From positions 62,001 to 126,000 of the forward strand of contig CBDCRK010000037.1 in assembly GCA_965220955.1 (NCBI GenBank): a stretch of DNA of 64,000 nucleotides, read 5' to 3'. The notes beneath the pieces were generated by a model. The model saw only the letters and a program-made list of their open reading frames with translations, was not told the DNA's origin and searched no databases. Positions 8,936-18,275 of this stretch are shown here, piece by piece. Made by a program: the position numbers and the translations under genes. Each line of letters begins with the position of its first letter. Position 1 is the stretch's first letter. The stretch comes from CBDCRK01 sp965220955. GTDB taxonomy: Bacteria; Desulfobacterota; Binatia; Bin18; CBDCRK01.

Positions 8936-9772
8936 ATGCGATGTTTTTTCTGCAGTTTGCTTCTAGCTTGCCTTCTCTGCCCTACCGGGGCTTTTGCTGA
9001 CCTCTATCAGTGGACCGATAGCACAGGAGTGCTCCATATTGTGGACGAGTCCGTGGAGGTTCCGACGGAGTTTCGGAATGCGATGAAGGTATACCATACA
9101 AACAAGTCCTCTTCTTCAGGGAAGACTTTCCTACCTTCCCGTTCATTTGCCGAAAACACCCAAGGACGATTCGCTCAAAAGCTGGCCCAAGACCTGGGAT
9201 TGATCGAAAGAGAAAGTGAAGATGCCCTAACCGCCCTTACTAGTGTGGGCATCTCCCCGGCCGGGGGGTGGAAGGCTTACGATTCTCTTAGCCGCGAAGC
9301 AGCTGATGAAGTTATTGCTTCGGCCCGCCGAGCAGCCGAGTCCCATCGCCTTTCTCTATCCGCAGACGGGGCCGAAGGGGTGGTACAGCAAGCTCTAGGT
9401 TCGTTTATCCTTGCTGGTCCACCAAAGGCCGATGTTGTAGAACCAGCTTACAGAGAGGACAAGTATTATAACAGCGAACCTGCGGTGGTGGAATATAAGC
9501 AGGAGGTCATTGAGGTTATTCCTCAGCCCGCTTATGTTTACTCTCCGGTGGTAGTAGTGACCTCACACCACCATCCACACCGTCGCTTGTCTAAGCCTAG
9601 GCGTTTTCGCCGTCAACCCCCAGAAGCGACGGGTCCCGTTTCCTCGCCCTTTTCCTCTTCCCGTTTCACCAATAAAAGGTCAAGGCGTCCCTTTTTTAGC
9701 ACTCCTCCCCTTCCTCTTCGCCGGCCTTCTCCCTTTCCCTTTGCTTCGCCCTATCCCGGGGTTAGACGCTAG
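8936..9772 (+). CDS. DUF4124-domain exported protein
   Basis: A 278-residue protein with a signal peptide (CSLLLACLLCPTGAFA). A DUF4124 module (DLYQWTDSTGVLHIVDE) follows directly, the usual N-terminal position of this small periplasmic beta domain. The central part (about 60-165) is helical. After residue 165 it is Pro/Ser/Arg/His-rich, with a very basic tail (KPRRFRRQPP, RRPSPFPFASPYPGVRR). Function unknown; it probably binds envelope polymers through the DUF4124 module. It stands alone between a dead transposase and an SDR gene. Confidence 0.75.
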   Translation: MRCFFCSLLLACLLCPTGAFADLYQWTDSTGVLHIVDESVEVPTEFRNAMKVYHTNKSSSSGKTFLPSRSFAENTQGRFAQKLAQDLGLIERESEDALTALTSVGISPAGGWKAYDSLSREAADEVIASARRAAESHRLSLSADGAEGVVQQALGSFILAGPPKADVVEPAYREDKYYNSEPAVVEYKQEVIEVIPQPAYVYSPVVVVTSHHHPHRRLSKPRRFRRQPPEATGPVSSPFSSSRFTNKRSRRPFFSTPPLPLRRPSPFPFASPYPGVRR

Positions 9773-9885
9773 CCATTTACTGTCGCTCAGGCCATTTCCC
9801 GCACACATACCTACCTGATCGTTGCCTCAGGAGAAAGAGGCAAGTATAAAACTAGCGTTCAGCAGACGAGAGAAAGGAGGCATTT

Positions 9886-10674
9886 ATGCCAAGAAAGCTA
9901 GACGGGAGAGTTGCCATTGTCACCGCGGGAGGAGCAGGGATTGGGGCAGCTACGGTACGACGATTGGTCCAAGAGGGAGCAATGGTGGTGGTAGCAGACC
10001 TCAGCGGCAGGAGGGCAGAAGAGGTTACAGAGGAGGTCAAGGCCACAGGGGGAAAGGCAGTGTGCCTCAAAATGGACGCCGCCGACCCCCAAGGCGTGCA
10101 AGCCACTATCCAGCTTGCTCTGGACACCTATGGTCGGCTTGATATCTTACATAACAACGCCGGGTATACTGAAGTTGCGCCAGTCGAGGCACTCTCCTTA
10201 GAGAGTTGGAATCGGATTATGGCAGTAACGCTTACCAGCACGTTTCTGGGTCTAAAGTATGCGATTCCCCTTATGCGTAAACAGGGCAAAGGGGCGATTA
10301 TCAACACCGCCTCAATCTCTGGCATCCGCGGAGATTATGGCCTAAGTGCCTACAATGCAGCTAAGGCTGGAGTCATTAACCTTACTCGCTCGGCCGCCTT
10401 GGAAAATGCTAAGTATAACATCCGCATCAACTGTGTATGCCCAGGTGGGATTAACACCCGTGTGGCTTCGATTCTTGGCAAGGGGCGGGAAGAGAAATTT
10501 CGCCGGACCATGGGTTCGGCCCATCCTCTGGGGCGGATGGGTGAAGCCAAAGAAATTGCCAACACTGTTCTCTTTCTTGCCTCAGACGAGTCGTCCTTTA
10601 TCACTGGTGAGGCCATCGTTGTGGATGGCGGTGTCACCGCGCACACCGGTCTACCAAGTTTACCAAGGACATAA
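9886..10674 (+). CDS. SDR-family NAD(P)-dependent oxidoreductase
   Basis: A 262-residue classical short-chain dehydrogenase. The cofactor loop is TAGGAGIG (about 13-20, a T-A-G-G variant of TGxxxGxG). NNAG (about 90), the catalytic Ser in NTASIS (about 141) and YNAAK (Tyr about 156, Lys about 160) are all present. Acidic D38 after the second strand (VVVADLSGR) favours NAD(H). AAAGGAGG precedes the start. Resembles FabG and 3-hydroxyacyl or alcohol dehydrogenases; substrate unknown. Confidence 0.9.
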   Translation: MPRKLDGRVAIVTAGGAGIGAATVRRLVQEGAMVVVADLSGRRAEEVTEEVKATGGKAVCLKMDAADPQGVQATIQLALDTYGRLDILHNNAGYTEVAPVEALSLESWNRIMAVTLTSTFLGLKYAIPLMRKQGKGAIINTASISGIRGDYGLSAYNAAKAGVINLTRSAALENAKYNIRINCVCPGGINTRVASILGKGREEKFRRTMGSAHPLGRMGEAKEIANTVLFLASDESSFITGEAIVVDGGVTAHTGLPSLPRT

Positions 10675-10686
10675 GCGTTTGACCAC

Positions 10687-10842
10687 AAAGCATGATATCA
10701 CCGAGTTGCGACGTGATAGGTAGAAGGCCATGGCCGAGTTACGGCATGATATATGGGACTTAGGGTATCGCTTGACCATCCTTTGAGTACCATGCTTGCC
10801 ACTGCTATCACTGTGGTCGCTGCTCTTGTAAAGTTGCTTTAG
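10687..10842 (+). pseudogene. Remnant of a coiled-coil/C-terminal TM protein
   Basis: Just after the SDR gene one frame reads HDITELRRDR, an in-frame TAG, then KAMAELRHDIWDLGYRLTIL and a TGA. A shifted frame supplies MLATAITVVAALVKLL and a stop. Together this matches the ending of small CCDC90/DUF1640-like proteins: a repeating E-L-R-x-D-I coiled coil, then L-T-[IV]-R-L-G and a membrane helix. The DNA shows the heptad as an imperfect 18-bp direct repeat (10701-10718 and 10734-10751). Confidence 0.5.
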
Positions 10843-10852
10843 GAAAACGAGC

Positions 10853-11440
10853 ATGAAAAAGGATTTGCCCAGTGCCCTACGGAGAATCCTCGATAGCCGC
10901 CAGCGGGCTGTAGATCAGGAACCGGCAAGGCGATACGCTGCTGTTCTTGTTCCTCTTTTCTACCACCAAGAGGAATATCACCTGCTCTTCACCTTACGGA
11001 CGGAGCGTCTCGCCACCCATAGCGGACAGGTAGCTTTCCCCGGGGGCCTGTGTGATGCCGGGGATAAGAGTCCCCTCCATACTGCGCTACGGGAAGCCGA
11101 AGAAGAGGTCGGACTTAAGCAGGATGACGTGCAAGTGCTGGGTTCACTCGACGATATTCGCACCCGAAGCACCAACTATATTGTCACGCCTTTTGTTGGC
11201 CTTGTTCCCCACCCCTACTCTTACCGGCCAGACCCCACCGAAGTAGCCAAGATTTTCTCTGTTCCACTCCTTTTTCTTCAGGACCAGCAAAACCTCAACC
11301 ATGAGCTTTGGGTCCACAATGATGAGGAAATTCCTATTGTCACCTATCGCTATCAAGGCTACAAGATCTGGGGAGCTACCCAACGGATCATAGAGAATTT
11401 GCTGGAGATCCTTAGCAATGAATATGAAGATCCCTCATAG
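10853..11440 (+). CDS. Nudix hydrolase, CoA pyrophosphatase (NudL) type
   Basis: A 195-residue Nudix enzyme. The Nudix box is present as GGLCDAGDKSPLHTALREAE followed by EEVGL (about 62-86). Directly upstream is the NudL/UPF0035 motif LLFTLRTERLATHSGQVAFP, which marks enzymes that cleave CoA and acyl-CoA to phosphopantetheine and 3',5'-ADP. It has no ribosome-binding site of note. Role: CoA turnover or housecleaning in the cytoplasm. Confidence 0.85.
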   Translation: MKKDLPSALRRILDSRQRAVDQEPARRYAAVLVPLFYHQEEYHLLFTLRTERLATHSGQVAFPGGLCDAGDKSPLHTALREAEEEVGLKQDDVQVLGSLDDIRTRSTNYIVTPFVGLVPHPYSYRPDPTEVAKIFSVPLLFLQDQQNLNHELWVHNDEEIPIVTYRYQGYKIWGATQRIIENLLEILSNEYEDPS

Positions 11441-11577
11441 TCTCCTCTCCAGGCTACCTTTATAAATCGTGGCGCAAAATATGAGAACCGGCGTTATATT
11501 TGACAGCCTCCCCATTTCGCTCTATGGTGAGGATGGTTATCTGGCTCTGGAAAAATAAAAGGTAAGGTCACAAGGCA

Positions 11578-12606
11578 ATGAGGAAGCGTAGAATTAAGGC
11601 TTCTATGCTGGTGCTCAGCCTGATTTCCTTTCTCGCCAGTGGATGCGCCATCAAAAGGTGGATCCCTTTTGTTTCTAACAATGAGCCCACTGTAAATCAG
11701 TCTCTGGCTGAACGGCCAGACGGTTCACAGGGTTCGGTGTTATCTTTTGGCAACGGCAACAAGGCAGAGGGGGGGCTAAACCCACAGTATGTAACCGAGG
11801 GGGATCTCCTCAAGATTGTTAACGAGTTTCAGAACAGTGCCCAGAGAGACACCTACCGTTTTCCCCTGCCTAAAGACATCACTGGTGCCAATGTACTCAA
11901 AGCTACACTCACACGGCTTAAAGACTACGAGGACGAACACCCCGGCGCTTATCCGGAGCTCATCGAGTTTACCCGGGCACGAGCCTACGAAGGGTTGCAT
12001 GAGTATGACAAGGCGGTCGAGTCCTACCAACAGGTAACCCAGACGAATAGCCGTCTCAGAGATGAGGCAACCAAAGGGCTAGCGGCACTCACCCGCTTCC
12101 TCCAACTCAAGTCCCAACCTATTACCGCAACTACTCCGCTTGAGTATTTAAAGGCCCTTGACCACAATATTACCGCCTGGCAGGAGTTGGTACAGGAGTT
12201 TGCCGAAACCCCTTATGCGACCCTTGCTCAAGAGGAGGAGGAACGGCTGGACTGGGCTAAAGTGGCCTTTCTTGAGCTGAACCGTCACCGGCTTGAAGAC
12301 GGCAACGCGCTTGTAGTGCTGGCCTGTCAGCAGCTTATTGCCAAGCACCAGGAAAGCAAAAATCTCTATCGCTATTTGGTTGAGCTAGGCGACTTTTACA
12401 CCGTGCTTGCCCACGAATATGTAGCGCAAAATGATCCCGAAGGACTGCGCTTTGATACCAATACATTTGAAGAATTGGGGCAGTCGGCGTTGCGCCTGTA
12501 CGGGCGGGTAGCCCAGGAGGACGGGATTATGGAAAAACTCGAAGCTAGGGGCAAGCTGGCAGCGCTTGAGGCATACATGGCCAAAGTGGGGCGCCTGAGC
12601 CGATGA
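11578..12606 (+). CDS. Lipoprotein with TPR-like helices, unknown function
   Basis: A 342-residue lipoprotein: the basic start MRKRRIK, a hydrophobic run and the lipobox LASGC (Cys about 23). The mature part is helical, with a TPR-like segment (ARAYEGLHEYDKAVESYQQV, about 140-160). The rest has many E/A/L-rich helices. Its TGA overlaps the ATG of the next gene (ATGA), so the two are translationally coupled. The pair is probably an envelope complex, with this protein membrane-anchored and the next secreted. I recognise no named family. Confidence 0.75.
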   Translation: MRKRRIKASMLVLSLISFLASGCAIKRWIPFVSNNEPTVNQSLAERPDGSQGSVLSFGNGNKAEGGLNPQYVTEGDLLKIVNEFQNSAQRDTYRFPLPKDITGANVLKATLTRLKDYEDEHPGAYPELIEFTRARAYEGLHEYDKAVESYQQVTQTNSRLRDEATKGLAALTRFLQLKSQPITATTPLEYLKALDHNITAWQELVQEFAETPYATLAQEEEERLDWAKVAFLELNRHRLEDGNALVVLACQQLIAKHQESKNLYRYLVELGDFYTVLAHEYVAQNDPEGLRFDTNTFEELGQSALRLYGRVAQEDGIMEKLEARGKLAALEAYMAKVGRLSR

Positions 12607-14645
12607 GAAAAGCCTTCATATGGGGGGGTCTCTTTACCTTTCTCTTCATTGTCCCGCTCAGGGCAGAAGAGCTTTCTGATCCGCTTGCCCGTAGGCTTAC
12701 TGACTTTTTTCCCACTTATACGCCTTTTGTTCCCGAGATACCGCCGGACCGCTACTTCCCGGATGAAGTGGGAAAGGGGGTAGCTGAGGCGATTGTTGAC
12801 ACTTACCTACAGGACTCGCAGGCCCTGGAAAAACATTATCAAGACTTGGTGAATAAAGACGCTGAACTGGCCGCCAAAGGGGAGCTACCAAGCGGGATTG
12901 CCCCATATGTTCGTAATCTAAGGGAAGGACTCATTCCTGAAGCAAAAGACGAGGAAAGGGAAGACTTCTTCCTGGCCTCTGCTTCTCCAGGGGATCTGCG
13001 GCAAGAAGCCGATCGTCTACTTGCCGAGGAGAAACGTAGCCAAGTAGGCCGCAAGTTTAATTGGCTCCTCTCCTCCCTGAATGTTACTGGCCTCTTTTTC
13101 GGTGCGCCCGCCCAACCCAATATTTATGAGACACAGCGTGCGGTGTCGAGCTTTGGTGAGACTAAAAGCATGTCTTCTCGTGAGCGTAAAGCGCTTGTGC
13201 TCTATCGGGAATTTCTTCGTCGAGCCCCCGAGGAGCCAGGCGTTGAGGAGGTTGAAGAAAAAGTGCGCCAGCTCGAAGAGCAGAAAAAGCAGGCGCTATT
13301 GGAGAGAGAGTTGCAACAGGCCGAAGTCTGGTTCGAGAAGCAGGACTACTGGAGAGCAAACTTCCACTATCAGCTCGCTCTTCTGGTTGACGAAAATGCT
13401 CCAGAGGTACACGAAGGACTTGCCAAGGTTGAAAAGCAGCTGCAGCGCAAGGATGAACCGTGGGCCGATAAACAGCCTGTAGACGCGCTAGCTGGACTGA
13501 AACGGGCGCAATGGGAACACGACAAAGATACAGTCAAATACCTGTTACCTGGAGGCAGATATATCAAAGACAACGTTGTCATTGCTGGCACACAGATTGC
13601 CACCGAAGGGCTGATGGGTGGGGTCACGTTTGGCGCCCTTTCCTTAGTCCACATTGGAGCAAAAGTGTTCCAGCTGTTCACTAGCAATCCTGTTTCCCAC
13701 CAGCCGATCATCACCGAGGGAGAAAAATACCTGTATGATACTCCTTCCGAGGAGCGTGATCCTGAGGTGTATGGCATCCTTGCCACTGCGTACGAGAGAG
13801 AAGGGAGATATGACAAGGCCATCGAGTACTATACCCTCGCTGGACAAGAAGAGAAGGTGCCTGCCCTAAAAGAAAGAGCAGCACAAGCCCTCCTGTACAT
13901 GGCTAAGGAAAGTGACCAAGAGACACAAAAGGAGTCCTACCTTCGCCTCTTGCTTGAACATTACCCCAACACTGAGGCAGTCCAGGAAGCCGCACCACAG
14001 CTACGTGAGCTGACCCAGCTGGAAAACCGGGGTCTCAGAATGAGCAAGGCGTTTCTTAAGGAGCATCCTGAGCTTTTCGGCCGGAGCGGATTGGGGCTTA
14101 AAGAAACACTCTTTGACCGAGACAGGGACAATGTTGAGCTCGCCGACGAGGGGGTGACACTACTGCCTAATGGAGAGATTGCTATTTACTTCCAAACCAA
14201 AGAAGGAAGCAGAGTTAAACGCTATATTCCACCGCAGGGGGCATGGGATCGTTTCTGGCGACGTTTCCGTGAAGAGGGCTATACCCAGGCCCTCAAAGGA
14301 GATGGCCAAGATATGATAGCCCTGATGGTAGGAGGTACAGCTCAAGACACCGTGTTGAAAGGGCAGAAGGAAAAACACGAAGAAGGGGGATGGCGTCTTC
14401 TCCCCTATATGGCGGGAAGCCTTTCCGGCAGCTATGTTGATCTTCATGGTACTCTACCACCCGAGATTGCCGGCTCACGCATGGCATTTGGCACCGACCA
14501 AAACAGCCCTTATGCTGGTATGGAACTTCCTATGCCCTTTGTGCCGGTGGATTTTCTCTTTATAGGCCGTACTGGTAGCGTTGCCCTTTTTCCGCAAATT
14601 CGCCTGCCAGAGAGTCAGCTGAAGGACGAGAAACTGTACCAATAA
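12603..14645 (+). CDS. Large secreted TPR-containing protein, unknown function
   Basis: A 680-residue protein with a signal peptide (FIWGGLFTFLFIVPLRA). Residues about 195-300 form a charged coiled coil with TPR features (EVEEKVRQLEEQKKQALLER, AEVWFEKQDYWRANFHYQLA). A hydrophobic stretch follows around 325-360 (GTQIATEGLMGGVTFGALSL). Clear TPR units lie at 395-430 (ATAYEREGRYDKAIEYYTLA). The last 200 residues are beta-rich and end with VPVDFLFIGRTGSVALFPQI, which looks like an outer-membrane or periplasmic domain. It is translationally coupled to the lipoprotein gene. No known family recognised. Confidence 0.75.
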   Translation: MRKAFIWGGLFTFLFIVPLRAEELSDPLARRLTDFFPTYTPFVPEIPPDRYFPDEVGKGVAEAIVDTYLQDSQALEKHYQDLVNKDAELAAKGELPSGIAPYVRNLREGLIPEAKDEEREDFFLASASPGDLRQEADRLLAEEKRSQVGRKFNWLLSSLNVTGLFFGAPAQPNIYETQRAVSSFGETKSMSSRERKALVLYREFLRRAPEEPGVEEVEEKVRQLEEQKKQALLERELQQAEVWFEKQDYWRANFHYQLALLVDENAPEVHEGLAKVEKQLQRKDEPWADKQPVDALAGLKRAQWEHDKDTVKYLLPGGRYIKDNVVIAGTQIATEGLMGGVTFGALSLVHIGAKVFQLFTSNPVSHQPIITEGEKYLYDTPSEERDPEVYGILATAYEREGRYDKAIEYYTLAGQEEKVPALKERAAQALLYMAKESDQETQKESYLRLLLEHYPNTEAVQEAAPQLRELTQLENRGLRMSKAFLKEHPELFGRSGLGLKETLFDRDRDNVELADEGVTLLPNGEIAIYFQTKEGSRVKRYIPPQGAWDRFWRRFREEGYTQALKGDGQDMIALMVGGTAQDTVLKGQKEKHEEGGWRLLPYMAGSLSGSYVDLHGTLPPEIAGSRMAFGTDQNSPYAGMELPMPFVPVDFLFIGRTGSVALFPQIRLPESQLKDEKLYQ

Positions 14646-14959
14646 TAAACAGAAATAAGCAGAGAAAAACCAATCCTCCACCGCGGGCATCTGTCGCTTT
14701 ACTCAGGAACTATGGGCAGACAAAGAGTTCTTCACCACCCTGGTTTCGTTGCGTGACGGGTTCATTATAGGCGTTAAAGCATAGCAAAAACAGAGGCTTA
14801 ACTGCCAGTCATTATCTCAATTCCCCCTCTTTGTTTTTCCCCACTTTTCTGCTAATAATCCTAAGTTTTCAGCGGTCAGCTTCCAGCAATCGGTTAAGCT
14901 AGGAATCCGTAACTATACTTTTGCTAACAGTTCACTGTGTTGAGAGAGGAGGAAACGGT

Positions 14960-15283
14960 ATGACAGACCTAATGCAGGTGACCGATGACAGTTTTGAGAA
15001 CGAGGTGCTTAAAGCCCCGCTGCCGGTATTGATGGACCTCTGGGCTCCCTGGTGTGGTCCTTGTCGCGCCATTGCCCCGATTGTGGATGAACTAGCCAAT
15101 GAGTACACGGGCCGACTGAAGGTTGTCAAGATGAACGTTGATGACAACCCTCGTACTCCTTCGCGCTACGGAGTGAGAGGGATCCCCAACCTTATTCTTT
15201 TTAAGGATGGAGAACTGAAGGAGCAGATTGTTGGCGCCGTGCCGAAGGGGCATCTGGTTAAAGCCATTGAGAAGGTTGTGTAG
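14960..15283 (+). CDS. trxA: Thioredoxin
   Basis: A 107-residue thioredoxin of standard length with the active site WCGPC (about 30-34), buried Asp in LMDLW, and cis-Pro in GIPNLILF. The ATG at 14960 was chosen because GAGAGGAGG lies 7 bases upstream; an earlier in-frame ATG at 14921 adds an unlikely extension. Provides general disulfide reduction in the cytoplasm. Its stop is only 3 bases from the convergent rodA stop. Confidence 0.93.
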   Translation: MTDLMQVTDDSFENEVLKAPLPVLMDLWAPWCGPCRAIAPIVDELANEYTGRLKVVKMNVDDNPRTPSRYGVRGIPNLILFKDGELKEQIVGAVPKGHLVKAIEKVV

Positions 15284-15286
15284 AGA

Positions 15287-16384
15287 TCAAAATAAAAACC
15301 TCCGGGTACTGACATTGATGGCAAGTCCAATCCCAACCATCGCGGTCAGCAGTGCTGACCCCCCATAGCTCAAAAATGGTAATGGCACTCCTACCACTGG
15401 GAGGACACCTGTATTCATACCAACATTGATAACCACCTGCCAGAACACCATTGCGGCTATTCCGACGACAAGCAGTGTACCAAAACGATCCCGTGCCTTC
15501 CACGCTACATAGAGGAGCCTTATTAGTAAGACTCCATAGAGAGCAAGAAGGAGGGCTACACCTATCAAGCCCCACTCTTCTGCTAACACCGCAAAGACAA
15601 AATCGGTATGCTTTTCGGGTAAAAAGTCGAGCCGATTTTGTGTCCCTTGCAGGAATCCTTTCCCCCAGATCATCCCTGAACCCACGGTAATCTTGGACTG
15701 AATTATGTGATAGCCTGCTCCTAGGGGGTCAAGGTCCGGATTAAGAAACGAAAGAATGCGCTGCTTCTGATAGGATTTCAAACCATACCAGAGCGCCGGC
15801 AGTATCGCAGCGCCGGCTAAACCAGCAAAGGCTAGCGAGCGCAGCCGTAACCCGGCCACAAACACCACACTCAAAAATATTAATCCTAGAATCCCGGTTG
15901 TGCCGAGGCTTGGCTCAATTAAAATGAGCGTGGCAGGGAGCGCCACCAAGAGAGCGGGAATAACCATCTGGCGTAGCTCATAACCTTGTACCGGGGCCTC
16001 ACGGGCCAAGTATCTAGCTAGCATTACCACTAGCGTCACCTTCATAAACTCTGAGGGCTGTAGAGATATAAAACCAAACCTGATCCACCTCCTGGCACCG
16101 CCGCCCAGCGAACCGATGACCGGCATCAGTAGCAAAAGTATAATAACCAGAACATATAATAGAGGGACCCACCGCTTTAAATGACGGTAATCAACGGCAA
16201 AGGCAACAAACATGCCGATAAGGCCCAGACCCACCCAGAGTGTCTGGCGTATTGTCCAGAGGCTTAGTGGTCGGTCCTCTTCATAGGTGGCACTGTAGAC
16301 AGCCAGAACTCCAATCCCGACTAGGGCTAGGCAGAAGGTCAGGAGCGCCCAGTCAAAATGCGAGAGGAGCTTCTTGTTGAACAT
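15287..16384 (-). CDS. rodA: Rod shape-determining SEDS glycosyltransferase RodA
   Basis: A 365-residue SEDS-family membrane protein with about ten membrane helices. Conserved blocks include ITVGSGMIWGKGFLQGTQNR, FLPEKHTDFVFAVLAEEWG and the final LPFLSYGGSALLTAMVGIGL. It polymerises lipid II during lateral wall growth together with PBP2. The start at 16384 gives MFNKK... followed by the first helix and has GGGGGAAGAAGG just upstream; it overlaps the end of the PBP2 gene by 32 bp. Last gene of the mreB-mreC-mreD-mrdA-rodA operon. Confidence 0.93.
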   Translation of the reverse strand: MFNKKLLSHFDWALLTFCLALVGIGVLAVYSATYEEDRPLSLWTIRQTLWVGLGLIGMFVAFAVDYRHLKRWVPLLYVLVIILLLLMPVIGSLGGGARRWIRFGFISLQPSEFMKVTLVVMLARYLAREAPVQGYELRQMVIPALLVALPATLILIEPSLGTTGILGLIFLSVVFVAGLRLRSLAFAGLAGAAILPALWYGLKSYQKQRILSFLNPDLDPLGAGYHIIQSKITVGSGMIWGKGFLQGTQNRLDFLPEKHTDFVFAVLAEEWGLIGVALLLALYGVLLIRLLYVAWKARDRFGTLLVVGIAAMVFWQVVINVGMNTGVLPVVGVPLPFLSYGGSALLTAMVGIGLAINVSTRRFLF

Positions 16385-18275
16385 CCTTCTTCCCCCGGGT
16401 CGAGGCAAAATACCTTTCCAGAACCTGCCGAACAACAGGGGCGGCTACTGCTCCTCCACCCTGACCTGCATGTTCAACCAGACAGACTACCACTATCTCA
16501 GGGTCCGCAAACGGGGCAAAGGCGATAAACCAAGCATGGTCTCGGAATTGTCGAGGAAGTTCGGTTTCATCTTCCTTAAGACCAGCCACCGTCTGGGCTG
16601 TGCCAGTTTTGCCAGCCACTAAAACATTGGACAGCCGAGATTTTTTCCCAGTACCTGGAGGGCTGTTAACAACATCCCGCATGGCCAGCCGAACAAGGTT
16701 GAGGATCTCTTGGTCTATTCCTGCAGTCAGGTTGACCTCCGGATGGTACTCTTCCACTACTTCTCCCTCAACACTTTCTACCCGCCTAACAAGATAGGGC
16801 CGATAGACGATTCCGCCGTTAGCAACAGCCGCGGTGAGCGTTGCCATCTGCAGGGGGGTAACAGACACATACCCCTGGCCTATCGCCACTGACAGGGTCT
16901 CCCTCGCACCCCAGGGAACCCCAAATATTTTCTCCTTCCATGCTGCCTCAGGAATCACTCCAACCTTTTCATGATCGAGGGTGATCTTGGTGAGCTGACC
17001 CAGGCCAAATCTACGGGCATAATTGGCAATGGCATCGATTCCTAGCTGCTGTCCTATCTGGTAGAAATAGACATTGCACGACTGTACCAACGCCCGATGC
17101 AAATCCACCATTCCATGCCCACCCTTTTTCCAGCAGTGAAAGAAGCGGCCACCAAATCTTAGGCCGCCCCGGCAAAAAAAACGCGTGGAAGGATTAACCA
17201 TCCCTTCTGCAAGGGCAGCAGCAGCAAGAACAACTTTAAACGTCGAGCCTGGGGGATACTGCCCCTGAATCACCCGATTGGTAAGTGGGTGGTAGGAGCT
17301 AGTAACCAGCTCCTGCCACTCCTCCGGGCGAATTCCACGAGCAAAAATGTTAGGGTCAAACGCTGGGCGGCTGACCATGGCTAAGACAGCACCGTCCCTC
17401 GGGTCAAGGATCACTAGAGCTCCCTCTTTTCCCGCCATTGCTTTCTCGGCAGCGTCCTGCATGTCCCAATCAAGGGTAAGAATCAGATTGAACCCTGATT
17501 GGGCTCCGATTTCTTCTAAGATTCGCAGCCGCCTGCCCACCGAATCTACCTCAATGTGCTGGAAGCCGTTTCGCCCACGTAAGTATTTTTCCCATCGCTT
17601 CTCTGCTCCAAACTTCCCAATCACCTCTCCCATGTGGTAGTCTGAAAACAGGATGAGTTCCTCTGGGCTGATCTCGCCCACATAACCCAGAAGGTGGGCG
17701 GCAAACCCGTTGGACGGATAGCGCCGCTTGGGGTGCACTTCTACACTCACTCCAGGAATATCAAGCTTATGCGACTCCACCGCTGCCAGTGTCGACCAAT
17801 CAACGTCCCGCTTGACCACTACTCCCTCATAAGAAGGCCGACGCAGGCGGCGCGACGAGACACCGTTGGCTAGCTCTTGGCCACCCGGCAGGTACAGGGT
17901 AAGAGAATTGAGAGTAGTCTCGATATCAGGGGTATCCTCAGGTACCAGAACCACATCAAAAGAGGGACGGTTGTCAACCAACACCCTTCCCTTGCGGTCA
18001 TAAATGATTCCTCGCAACGCCTCTGTCTGTTTAAGGCGTAGACGATTACTCTCCGAGAGAGCGCGAAAATGCTCTCCCTCAATGGCCTGCAAATACCATA
18101 AGCGGAGACATAGAAGACATATCGTCCCCAGGACAACCGTGCCGACCGTTAAGAGCCGCGGCCAGAGACTAGGAGAATCGAGTAAGAAGTTGGGAGTCTT
18201 TTTAAGGAAAGTGCGGTCTAAACGCCAACGCCGGGTCTTTCCCCTTGATCTCTGGGCTCTATGCTTCTGATTCAT
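16353..18275 (-). CDS. mrdA: Penicillin-binding protein 2 (peptidoglycan transpeptidase)
   Basis: A 640-residue class B PBP. A cytoplasmic tail and one membrane helix (about 36-60) are followed by the dimerisation domain (about 85-260) and the transpeptidase domain. Active-site motifs are all present: SxxK as PPGSTFK (Ser about 345), SxN as SCN (about 398) and KTG as AGKTGTAQ (about 554). Its ATG overlaps the mreD stop (ATGA). Works with RodA in elongation of the rod-shaped sacculus in the periplasm. Confidence 0.95.
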   Translation of the reverse strand: MNQKHRAQRSRGKTRRWRLDRTFLKKTPNFLLDSPSLWPRLLTVGTVVLGTICLLCLRLWYLQAIEGEHFRALSESNRLRLKQTEALRGIIYDRKGRVLVDNRPSFDVVLVPEDTPDIETTLNSLTLYLPGGQELANGVSSRRLRRPSYEGVVVKRDVDWSTLAAVESHKLDIPGVSVEVHPKRRYPSNGFAAHLLGYVGEISPEELILFSDYHMGEVIGKFGAEKRWEKYLRGRNGFQHIEVDSVGRRLRILEEIGAQSGFNLILTLDWDMQDAAEKAMAGKEGALVILDPRDGAVLAMVSRPAFDPNIFARGIRPEEWQELVTSSYHPLTNRVIQGQYPPGSTFKVVLAAAALAEGMVNPSTRFFCRGGLRFGGRFFHCWKKGGHGMVDLHRALVQSCNVYFYQIGQQLGIDAIANYARRFGLGQLTKITLDHEKVGVIPEAAWKEKIFGVPWGARETLSVAIGQGYVSVTPLQMATLTAAVANGGIVYRPYLVRRVESVEGEVVEEYHPEVNLTAGIDQEILNLVRLAMRDVVNSPPGTGKKSRLSNVLVAGKTGTAQTVAGLKEDETELPRQFRDHAWFIAFAPFADPEIVVVCLVEHAGQGGGAVAAPVVRQVLERYFASTRGKKDVQQEAPLAF

